From an uncultured Verrucomicrobiales bacterium (GTDB lineage: Bacteria; Verrucomicrobiota; Verrucomicrobiae; Limisphaerales; CANJSG01), in contig CAMLMI010000132.1 in assembly GCA_946480965.1 (NCBI GenBank), positions 1 through 11,395 on the forward strand: a stretch of 11,395 bases of DNA, given 5' to 3'. Positions within the stretch are counted from its first letter, which is position 1; every line of letters starts with the position of its first letter. The position numbers and the translations under genes are program-made. Shown here in pieces: positions 1 through 6,108 of the stretch. The notes beneath the pieces were generated by a model that saw only the letters and a program-made list of their open reading frames with translations, was not told the DNA's origin and made no database searches.

Positions 1-723
1 AAGGGCGATGGTGAGAAGGTCCTGCCGTTTGAATACACCGTGCGCGGCATCTTTGATGTCGGCTTCGGCGAATACAACGTGATGGTCGTGGTGTCGCTGG
101 AGAGCGGGCAGACGCTCTATTCGCTGAACGACACCGACGTCCACGGCCTCCAGGTCATGATCAAAGATCCCTTCGGAGCGAACGAAGCTCGGACGCGTCT
201 CCAGCCCATGCTGGGCGACGACTACGGGATGATGACGTGGCGCGAGGAGAACCCCGACAAGTTCAACGCCCTCGCGGTGGAGAAGAGCATGATGTTCTAC
301 ATCCTCTTCTTCATCATGATCGTCGCGGCGTTCGGCATCGTGAACAGCCAGATCACCTTCGTGGTCCAGAAGACGCGCGAGATCGGCATCCTCAAGGCGC
401 TGGGCGCGACGAGCGGCCAAGTGCTGTGGCTCTTCCTCAGCCAGTCGGTGATCGTCGGCGTGCTGGGCGTCGGCACCGGCCTCGCCTTCGGGCTGGTCGC
501 CTTGGCCTATCGCAACGAGTTCCTCCATTTCATGAGCAACGTGGCGGGCTTCGATCTCCTGCCCGTCTCCATGTATTACCTCTACGAGCTGCCGTCCCAG
601 ACCCAGACCGGCGACGTGCTGCTGATCTGCGGCGCGGCCTTCGGCTCCTGCGTGCTGGCCGGCGTGTTCCCCGCCTGGAAGGCCTCGCGCCTGCAACCCG
701 TGGAGGCGCTCCGCCATGACTGA
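1..723 (+). CDS. ABC transporter permease, FtsX/LolC-E family (5' end outside window)
   Basis: This is the C-terminal part of an inner-membrane permease of the lipoprotein-releasing (LolC/LolE) or MacB-like type. The frame is open from base 1, so the GTG at 40 is internal and the true start lies upstream. Codons 1-95 are the end of the periplasmic domain. The FtsX membrane domain follows, with hydrophobic segments at about codons 98-118, 142-168 and 205-224. The stretch VVQKTREIGILKALGA just after the first segment is the cytoplasmic coupling motif typical of LolC/E permeases, and the C-terminus PAWKASRLQPVEALRHD is the usual family ending. The ATPase gene begins inside its last codons, so the two are co-transcribed. 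By family knowledge the complex extracts lipoproteins from the inner membrane for transfer to LolA. LolC and LolE cannot be told apart from this fragment. Confidence 0.9.
   Translation, partial: KGDGEKVLPFEYTVRGIFDVGFGEYNVMVVVSLESGQTLYSLNDTDVHGLQVMIKDPFGANEARTRLQPMLGDDYGMMTWREENPDKFNALAVEKSMMFYILFFIMIVAAFGIVNSQITFVVQKTREIGILKALGATSGQVLWLFLSQSVIVGVLGVGTGLAFGLVALAYRNEFLHFMSNVAGFDLLPVSMYYLYELPSQTQTGDVLLICGAAFGSCVLAGVFPAWKASRLQPVEALRHD
702..706 (+). promoter_or_regulatory. Shine-Dalgarno of lolD inside the permease gene
   Basis: GGAGG lies 9 nt before the ATG at 716, within the last codons of the permease gene. It supports the 716 start, and with the 8-bp overlap it suggests translational coupling. 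Confidence 0.6.
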
Positions 724-1405
724 CCCCGTGCTCTCCGCCCGCGACGTCCACAAGTCCTACGTCATGGGCCGCAAAAAGGTGGAAGTGCTCCTCGGCGTCA
801 GCCTCGACGTCAGCGCGGGCGAATTCGTCGCGTTGCGCGGCGCGTCCGGCGCGGGCAAGAGCACCCTGCTCCATCTCCTCGGCGGCCTCGACCGGCCCGA
901 TTCCGGCAAGATCGTCCTCGACGGCCAACCGATCGAAAGACTCTCCGCCTCCGGCCTGACCCGGCTGCGCAACCGCCGCGTCGGCCTCGTCTTCCAGGCC
1001 TACCATCTCCTGCCGGAGCTCAGCGCCCTGGAAAACGTCTGCCTGCCTGCCCGCATGGCCCGCGCCCCGGCCTCAGCCACGAGGGCCAAGGCAATGGAAC
1101 TTCTCCGCCGCGTCGGTTTGGCCGAACGCACCGACCATCGGCCGTCCGAGCTTTCCGGCGGCGAACAGCAGCGCGTCGCCATCGCCCGCGCGCTGATCAA
1201 CGATCCCGCCTTCCTCCTCGCCGACGAACCCACCGGCAACCTCGATTCCCACACCGGCGACGAGATCATGCGCCTCCTGCGCGACCTCCAGACCGAGCGG
1301 TCCATGACCCTGATCATCGCCACGCACGACAACGCCCTCGCCGCCACCGCCCCCCGCGTGGTCCAGCTCGCCGACGGCCTCGTCGCGTCCGACTTGCGGC
1401 AATAG
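716..1405 (+). CDS. lolD: Lipoprotein-releasing ABC transporter ATP-binding protein, LolD-like
   Basis: This 229-residue ATPase has the normal LolD length. All ABC motifs are present: Walker A GASGAGKST (42-50), Q-loop glutamine at 94 in VFQAYHLLPELSALENV, signature LSGGEQQR (146-153), Walker B FLLADEP (166-172) followed by TGNLD, and the H-loop histidine at 204 in ATHD. The LLPELSALENV segment and the EQQRVAIARAL signature are typical of the LolD/MacB/FtsE group. The ATG at 716 overlaps the permease stop by 8 bp and has a GGAGG ribosome site. It should supply ATP hydrolysis for the permease encoded just upstream, probably for lipoprotein export to the outer membrane. A MacB-like efflux ATPase is the main alternative. 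The gene symbol is by family resemblance. Confidence 0.88.
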   Translation: MTDPVLSARDVHKSYVMGRKKVEVLLGVSLDVSAGEFVALRGASGAGKSTLLHLLGGLDRPDSGKIVLDGQPIERLSASGLTRLRNRRVGLVFQAYHLLPELSALENVCLPARMARAPASATRAKAMELLRRVGLAERTDHRPSELSGGEQQRVAIARALINDPAFLLADEPTGNLDSHTGDEIMRLLRDLQTERSMTLIIATHDNALAATAPRVVQLADGLVASDLRQ

Positions 1406-1415
1406 CCCAAGAATT

Positions 1416-1470
1416 TTCTCCGGGAAGCATGGAAGCCGTGACGGATTCCATAGATCGGCTCAACGGAGAA
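1416..1470. terminator. Nested stem-loop between convergent lolD and MCP genes
   Basis: The outer arms TTCTCCG (1416-1422) and CGGAGAA (1464-1470) pair perfectly. Inside them ATGGAA (1429-1434) pairs with TTCCAT (1446-1451), and CCG with CGG around a TGA loop. The structure fills the gap between two genes that end towards each other, so a bidirectional termination or 3'-end role is plausible. Neither strand has a U-tract after the stem, so it is not a classical intrinsic terminator. Confidence 0.35.
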
Positions 1471-1504
1471 CTCCAAGCCCGTCTTGTTGGATGCTAGTTC
1501 CGCT

Positions 1505-3175
1505 TCAGAAACTCATGAAGCCGGAGTCGCCTTCGGGCGGCGTCTTGGTGGCTGGTTTTTCCGGGGCGGTCTTGCGCGTGGGTGAATCGTCGGTCTTCAG
1601 CGTCACGGTCGTTGTCGGAGACGGCAACGGCAAAGCGGAGGCGGCTTCTGCCGAAGGGCTGATGGGCTCCACAGGAGCGGGAGACGCCGACTTCGTTGGC
1701 CGGGATGCCTCCGGCTCCGCTTCCGCTCCACCGATCAACTGCTGGAGATCCTCCACGGCCGATTGGAGCATCCGCGCCTGGGCGCTGAGTTCCTCGGCGG
1801 CGGCGGCGCTTTCCTCGGATGTGGCGGCGTTCGACTGCGTGGTGCCGTCGAGCAAAGTAACCGCCTTCGCGATTTGCTGGATGCCCTGGTCCTGTTCGGC
1901 CGAGGCGCTGGCGATCTCGCCCACGAGCAGGTCCACCTCGCGCACCTTGCCCACGATCTCCTTGAGCTGCCCGTCCACGCGGCCGCTGATGGCCACGGCG
2001 CGCTGGCTCTTGCCGATCGCGTCCTCGATGCTGTCCGCCGTTTCGCGGGCGGCCTTGGCGCTGCGCTGGGCCAGGCTGCGCACCTCGTCGGCCACGACGG
2101 CGAAGCCGGCACCGGCCTCTCCCGCGCGGGCGGCTTCGACGGCGGCGTTCAGGGCGAGGATGTTCGTCTGGAACGCGATCTCGTCGATGGTCTTGATGAT
2201 CTTGGAAATGTTGCTGCTGGCCTGCTGCACGTCGTCCATCGCGCGGGTCATCTCGGCCATGTCGCCCGCGCCGCTCTCGGCGGCGGAACGGGTCTGGGTG
2301 GCGAGTTGATTGGCCGAACGGGCGTTCTCCGCGTTGCGCCGCGTCATGCTGCCGATCTCGGTGAGCGACGCGCTGGTCTCCTCCAGCGATGCGGCCTGCT
2401 CGCTGGCGGACGTGGCCAGGGTGTGGCTCGCGGCGGACACCTGGCTGGAGGCCGTCGTCACTTCGCTCGAACCCAGGCGCAGCCGGTCCGACACGTCCTG
2501 GAGAATGCGGACCACCGACCGCGAAATGCCGAGCGCGACGACCAGTCCCAGCAGCGCGGCCACTGACGCGCCGACGCCGACGGCCCGTTCGCCGAAACGC
2601 ACGCTGCCCAGGATCGCTTCTCCGTCCGTGGCCCCGGCCTTCTCGGTCAGCTCCATCGCCTCGCGGATCTTTGCGGCGTAGGCGGCGAAGGCCGGGTAAA
2701 CCTTCTGCTCCATCACGGCGGCGGCTTCCGCGCCCTTGCCCTGGTCGCTCATGGCGACCATTTCCTTGCGGGCGTCGATGTAGGGCGCGCGCAGGGCGCT
2801 CATGTCCTCGAAGATTTTCCGTTCCCCGGCCGTGGCGGAGAGCTTGTCGAAGGTCTCGAAATAGCCGGACATGACGGTCGAGTTGTCCTTCATCTCGGCC
2901 GCGAGCTTCTTGCGGAGCGCCTCGTCCGAAGTCATGGCGTAGCGCTGGGCGAGGATGAAGTTGTCGCGGTTGAGCACGCCGATGAGGTTGATCGCCCGGT
3001 AGCTCGGGAGCGTGTCGGTGGTGATCTGTCGGGCGCTGCGGCCAATGGTGCCGAGGCCGAACCACGAGACGGTTCCGGTCAGCACGCAGGCCGCCACCAC
3101 CACCGCGAAACCGGCCGCCACGCGGCGTCCAACGGTCCATCCTTGGCCAAGAGTCCTGGGTCGAGTGTTTTTCAT
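1505..3175 (-). CDS. Methyl-accepting chemotaxis protein (four-helix sensor, no clear HAMP)
   Basis: This 556-residue chemoreceptor has a first membrane helix at about 18-38, a helical periplasmic sensor at 39-195 resembling the 4HB_MCP fold, and a second membrane helix at about 197-217. The cytoplasmic signalling coiled coil spans about 225-480. Its hairpin tip, EIAFQTNILALNAAVEAARA (332-351) continuing through GFAVVADEVRSLAQ, is the CheA/CheW-binding signature. Candidate methylation motifs are centred on E265/E266 and E454/E455. Only about 30 residues separate the second helix from the methylation helix, too few for a normal HAMP domain. A Pro/Ser/Ala-rich tail (about 483-550) ends in GFMSF, which fits the CheR-docking pentapeptide pattern. 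No strong ribosome site precedes the ATG at 3175. The ligand cannot be deduced, and no che or flagellar genes are in the window. Confidence 0.92.
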   Translation of the reverse strand: MKNTRPRTLGQGWTVGRRVAAGFAVVVAACVLTGTVSWFGLGTIGRSARQITTDTLPSYRAINLIGVLNRDNFILAQRYAMTSDEALRKKLAAEMKDNSTVMSGYFETFDKLSATAGERKIFEDMSALRAPYIDARKEMVAMSDQGKGAEAAAVMEQKVYPAFAAYAAKIREAMELTEKAGATDGEAILGSVRFGERAVGVGASVAALLGLVVALGISRSVVRILQDVSDRLRLGSSEVTTASSQVSAASHTLATSASEQAASLEETSASLTEIGSMTRRNAENARSANQLATQTRSAAESGAGDMAEMTRAMDDVQQASSNISKIIKTIDEIAFQTNILALNAAVEAARAGEAGAGFAVVADEVRSLAQRSAKAARETADSIEDAIGKSQRAVAISGRVDGQLKEIVGKVREVDLLVGEIASASAEQDQGIQQIAKAVTLLDGTTQSNAATSEESAAAAEELSAQARMLQSAVEDLQQLIGGAEAEPEASRPTKSASPAPVEPISPSAEAASALPLPSPTTTVTLKTDDSPTRKTAPEKPATKTPPEGDSGFMSF

Positions 3176-3230
3176 AGTCGGGAAAAAGCACCCCTAGGGA
3201 ACGACCAGACACACCTACGGGCTGATGGGA

Positions 3231-3256
3231 AGATCGGCGCGAAGCCGCAGACTTTA
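3231..3256 (-). promoter_or_regulatory. Sigma-28 (FliA)-like promoter for the chemoreceptor gene
   Basis: On the minus strand TAAAGTCT begins at 3256 and GCCGATCT ends at 3231. The enterobacterial FliA consensus is TAAAGTTT, 11 bases, GCCGATAA. Here 7 of 8 and 6 of 8 bases match, with a 10-base spacer that is one base short. Transcription would start about 50 nt before the ATG at 3175. Chemoreceptor genes are known FliA targets, which supports the call. The short spacer is the main doubt. Confidence 0.42.
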
Positions 3257-3314
3257 AGTCAAAAGTGTCCCCGTTTCGCCATCCGGCAAGTCGGGAAACT
3301 CCTCATTTGCGCTT

Positions 3315-3326
3315 CGGGCCTGCCCG
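3315..3326 (-). terminator. Small GC hairpin just after the Nudix gene
   Basis: CGGGC and GCCCG are separated by two bases, starting 3 nt past the Nudix stop codon. No U-tract follows, so termination here is only possible. Confidence 0.2.
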
Positions 3327-3328
3327 TC

Positions 3329-3835
3329 TCAGCGATTCCCCAAACCGGCTCCCTGTTCCACGGTCCATCGATACCCGCCGTTTCCGAGGCAGTGACAATG
3401 GGCCGCGAAAAAACCGCCCCGGTTCAGCCAGAAAAGCGGCCAGATCTGCTCCCGATCCGTCTCCGGCAAAGCGAGTTTCGCCAGTCCGCCCTTTGGAAAA
3501 AAACCGAAGCGCCCTTCCCGGTGCGGCGACGGCAACATGCGCAGACGCGGCCTCACCTCGAAAAGGAACATCAGCCAATGCGCGGCCCCTAGGTAGCCCA
3601 CCTCGCTCACGATTCCCGTCAGGTGCAGGTCCGTCGGGGACAGGGACACGCCCATTTCCTCGGCGGCTTCGCGGCACGCGCAGGCGTGGGGCGATTCGCC
3701 GGTCTCGGTCTTCAGTTTGCCTCCCGGCGGGCTCCACAGCCCCCGGTTCGGCTCCTGGCTGCGCTCCATCAACAGGACCTCGTCGGCTTCGTTGAAGGCG
3801 TAGAGCAGCGTGGCGATCTTGTAGGGCAGCGACAT
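3329..3835 (-). CDS. NUDIX hydrolase
   Basis: This 168-residue protein has one Nudix domain, which cleaves a nucleoside diphosphate linked to another group using Mg2+. The Nudix box runs from G39 to V63. The helix is intact (E47, seven residues, then REAAEEMGV with R55, E56, E59, E60), but seven residues rather than five separate G39 from E47. The N-terminal strand KIATLLYAFNEADEVLLMERS and the NRGLWSPPGGK approach are typical of MutT-like members. The C-terminal half contains aromatic motifs (HWLMFLFEV, IWPLFWLNRGGFF) of unknown role. The substrate cannot be read from sequence, so naming it an 8-oxo-dGTPase would be unsafe. The ATG at 3835 is the first start in frame but lacks a ribosome site. 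The MCP gene lies 153 bp downstream on the same strand with its own putative promoter. Confidence 0.85.
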   Translation of the reverse strand: MSLPYKIATLLYAFNEADEVLLMERSQEPNRGLWSPPGGKLKTETGESPHACACREAAEEMGVSLSPTDLHLTGIVSEVGYLGAAHWLMFLFEVRPRLRMLPSPHREGRFGFFPKGGLAKLALPETDREQIWPLFWLNRGGFFAAHCHCLGNGGYRWTVEQGAGLGNR

Positions 3836-4191
3836 GGCAAAAGCGTCGAGCCATCACGCCCGAGCGCTGCCCGGCTTGGCAAGCGCGGGAACCGGTTCCG
3901 GTATCCCGCCCGGGCGATTTGAGCGACGGACCCTCAAGCTTGCTCGCGGCGGGACGAAATACCTCTCGTCCGTCCACGGACCTCAGCCATGCCGTCGCCG
4001 TTGCCCAACCTGCAAAACCGCCGCCTCCGTCGCCCAGCCGACGGGACCCGAATCTCGCGTCCCACCGTCGCCCGGCTCACGGAAGCTCTCCTCGACCTGC
4101 CCCGGGGCTTCGGCTACGTTCTTGGCCTCGATCACCAATCCTTGCCCGTGCTTTCCCGGGCCAACCACGTCGTCCAACCGTTCTGATTCGG
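3836..4191. other. Gene-free divergent intergenic region (356 bp)
   Basis: This gap separates the divergent Nudix and MORN-variant genes and must hold both promoters unless the starts are misplaced. No convincing -35/-10 pair is visible. Short open frames cross it on both strands (for example 3989-4186 on the plus strand), but they have no recognisable domain or ribosome site and are treated as chance. The only clear structure is the palindrome at 3888-3899. Confidence 0.5.
3888..3899. promoter_or_regulatory. Perfect 12-bp palindrome, possible operator
   Basis: GGAACCGGTTCC is perfectly self-complementary and lies 53 bp upstream of the Nudix start. Its symmetry suits a dimeric regulator, but there is no direct evidence of binding, and a chance palindrome in GC-rich DNA is possible. 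Confidence 0.25.
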
Positions 4192-4797
4192 ATGTCGTTC
4201 CAGGTTCCCGATCCCAAGCCACGCCCGGCGAACTCCGTTCGTCTCCCGGTGGCCATGGTGGTCGCCGCCGTCGTCGTCCTCGGCGTGCTGGTCCGAATCT
4301 CCTCCAGCAATCCGGAGACGATCTGCACGCTCGACCATCTCGCCTCGGAAAACGGCTTCCTGGTCCGGACCAACGACGGCTCCCGCTTCAGCGGCGACCT
4401 GGTCGAATTCTACGCCCCCGGCGTGCTGAAGTCCCGGCGCACCGTCCGCAATGGCCAGTTGGAGGGCCTGTCCGAGAGCTGGCACACGAACGGGGCCGTC
4501 GAGGCGCGGGAGTTCTTCATTTCGGGCCAGCCCGACGGCGTGCGCACCCACTGGTATGCCTCCGGTGCGAAGCGCTCGGAAGCCACGCTCGTCGCCGGCA
4601 AGATGGAGGGAGTCTTCCGCGCCTGGCACGAGAACGGACAGCTCGCCGAGGAGATCGCGATGAAGAACGACCGGCCTTCCGGCGAGGCCCGGGCCTGGTA
4701 TCCCAGCGGCTACCTGAAAACGGCCATCGGCACCAACCGCCTCGGCCGAATGGAGCGCAAGCACTGGGCCGACGGCGAATGCCGGGAATGGCCTTAG
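4192..4797 (+). CDS. Membrane-anchored MORN-variant (YwqK-like) repeat protein
   Basis: This 201-residue protein has one N-terminal membrane helix (about 17-36) and an outward-facing repeat domain. From about residue 66 it carries five copies of a 23-24-residue unit with the core W-H/Y-x-x-G: SWHTNG (96), HWYASG (120), AWHENG (144), AWYPSG (168) and a degenerate HWADG (191). This is the MORN_2 variant repeat (PF07661 type). Such proteins are often auto-named YwqK-family antitoxins, but no toxin gene is beside it, so that role is unsupported. The ATG at 4192 was chosen because it directly precedes the membrane helix. The upstream frame is open but Pro/Arg-rich and not domain-like. No Shine-Dalgarno is visible. 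The function is unknown; an envelope-facing binding surface is a reasonable inference. Confidence 0.72.
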   Translation: MSFQVPDPKPRPANSVRLPVAMVVAAVVVLGVLVRISSSNPETICTLDHLASENGFLVRTNDGSRFSGDLVEFYAPGVLKSRRTVRNGQLEGLSESWHTNGAVEAREFFISGQPDGVRTHWYASGAKRSEATLVAGKMEGVFRAWHENGQLAEEIAMKNDRPSGEARAWYPSGYLKTAIGTNRLGRMERKHWADGECREWP

Positions 4798-4841
4798 CCG
4801 GAGCGAGGCCGGGAGCACGGGAAGCACCGCCGGTCCGGGCG

Positions 4842-4851
4842 CATCCGGATG
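4842..4851. repeat. CATCCGGATG palindrome between convergent genes
   Basis: This perfect 10-bp palindrome sits in the 58-bp gap between the MORN-variant gene and the PLD gene, which end towards each other. It contains the same CCGGATG/CATCCGG heptamer that builds the palindromic element at 9175-9249. It has almost no loop space and no U-tract, so termination is doubtful. Confidence 0.25.
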
Positions 4852-4855
4852 GCGC

Positions 4856-5989
4856 TCAGCTCCCCGACACCATCGAGCGGCGCAACTGGCGCGAGGCCAC
4901 CAGCGGATCGAGGCGGAAGAGGAGGTAGTAGGCCAGCTTGCCCTTCAACCGGTGCCACCAGGACCGCGACCGTTTCCACGCCTCGAACTCGAGCTGCACG
5001 CAGTGCTTCAGGTCCGCCGCCAGGATCTCCCGCCCTTCCGCCGCCAGCCGCGCGTCTTCGATCCGGAGCATGACCTCGTAGTTGATGTGCAGGCTGCGGG
5101 TGTCGAGGTTCAGCGAGCCGACATACACGATGTCGTCCAGCACGATCATCTTCGTGTGCAGGACCTGCGGCTGGTATTCGGCGACGCGGAGCCCGGACTT
5201 CAGCATCCGGCGATACAGGCTGCGCGTGGCCATCTGCATGAGCGGCACGTCGGACTTGCCGGGCAGGACGAGTTGGACGCGTCCCCCGCGCTTCACCACG
5301 CGGTGCAGGTCGCGCCGCAGCTTGGCCGTCGGCAGGTAGTAGGCGGAGATGATCGCCACGTCCCGGGCGTAGCGGAGATCCGCATGAAGCATGGTCTTGA
5401 ACGGCGTGCGGCCGAAACCCGGCGCTGTGAGGAAGAGCAGCCCCTTCTCGTCCAGATGCTCCGCCCGGCGCAGGCTGTGGCGGAACTGCGCCAGCCGCGT
5501 GTGTTTGTATTCGGCCAGCTCGAACATCTGGTCCACGGCCCGGGCCAGCTCCACCGCCGCCGGACCGGTGATCTTCATGCCGAGATCGCGCCAGCCCGAT
5601 TCCACGCCGTCGGAGGCGTATTCGTCGCCGATGTTGAACCCGCCGATGAAGGCCACCTTCTCGTCGCAGACGAAGATCTTGCGGTGGTCGCGGAAGCTGA
5701 ATCGTTTCAGCGCGATCGGGTTGAACCAGCGCATCTCGCCGCCGACGGCGCGGAAGGGGTTCCAGAACGAATCGCGCAGCTCCACGCTGCCGAACGCGTC
5801 GATCAGCACCCGCACCTGCACCCCGCGCCGACGGGCTTTGACCAGCTCTTCCAACGCCCTGCGGCCGACCGCGTCGTCCTTGAAGATGTAGGTCTCCAGC
5901 CGGACGGACGACACCGCCGCCTGGATGGCCTCGAGCATCTGCGCGTAAGCCTCGCGGCCGGTCCGGAGCCAGCGGAATTCGGATGGCAT
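4856..5989 (-). CDS. Phospholipase D / cardiolipin synthase-family protein
   Basis: From the ATG at 5989 this is a 377-residue two-domain PLD-superfamily enzyme. Both HKD motifs are intact: HRKIFVCD (H102, K104, D109) followed by GGFN, and HTKMIVLD (H278, K280, D285) followed by GSLN. It therefore should form the usual two-histidine active site. The most likely reaction is phosphatidyl transfer to make cardiolipin, but hydrolase activity cannot be excluded. It lacks the two N-terminal membrane helices of ClsA and resembles shorter ClsB-like forms. The hydrophobic/basic stretch WWHRLKGKLAYYLLFRLDP (344-362) could hold it on the membrane. The start is uncertain: an in-frame ATG at 6064 has a better ribosome site (GAAGG, 5 nt away) and would add 25 low-complexity residues. 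That would leave only 44 bp to the divergent DsbD-like gene. Confidence 0.85.
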   Translation of the reverse strand: MPSEFRWLRTGREAYAQMLEAIQAAVSSVRLETYIFKDDAVGRRALEELVKARRRGVQVRVLIDAFGSVELRDSFWNPFRAVGGEMRWFNPIALKRFSFRDHRKIFVCDEKVAFIGGFNIGDEYASDGVESGWRDLGMKITGPAAVELARAVDQMFELAEYKHTRLAQFRHSLRRAEHLDEKGLLFLTAPGFGRTPFKTMLHADLRYARDVAIISAYYLPTAKLRRDLHRVVKRGGRVQLVLPGKSDVPLMQMATRSLYRRMLKSGLRVAEYQPQVLHTKMIVLDDIVYVGSLNLDTRSLHINYEVMLRIEDARLAAEGREILAADLKHCVQLEFEAWKRSRSWWHRLKGKLAYYLLFRLDPLVASRQLRRSMVSGS

Positions 5990-6108
5990 GGCCGCACTCT
6001 GCCCGAGCGCGGGCCGACGGCAAGGCCCGCGCCGATCCGGGGAACCGGCAGCCGCTTCGACCATCAAACCCTTCGACAAACCCGGCCCACGGGGCAATTT
6101 ACCCACCC

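Noticed and set aside
3989..4186. 65-codon plus-strand open frame ending 5 bp before the MORN-variant gene
   Set aside because: The spacing looks operon-like, but there is no ribosome site and no recognisable domain, and the opposite strand is open too. It is treated as chance.
4192..4797. Toxin-antitoxin system based on the YwqK-like protein
   Set aside because: There is no small toxin-like gene next to it, and the protein has an N-terminal membrane anchor.
5983..6108. N-terminal extension of the DsbD-like protein upstream of 6109
   Set aside because: It would place Pro/Arg-rich residues before a clear signal sequence and overlap the divergent PLD gene start.
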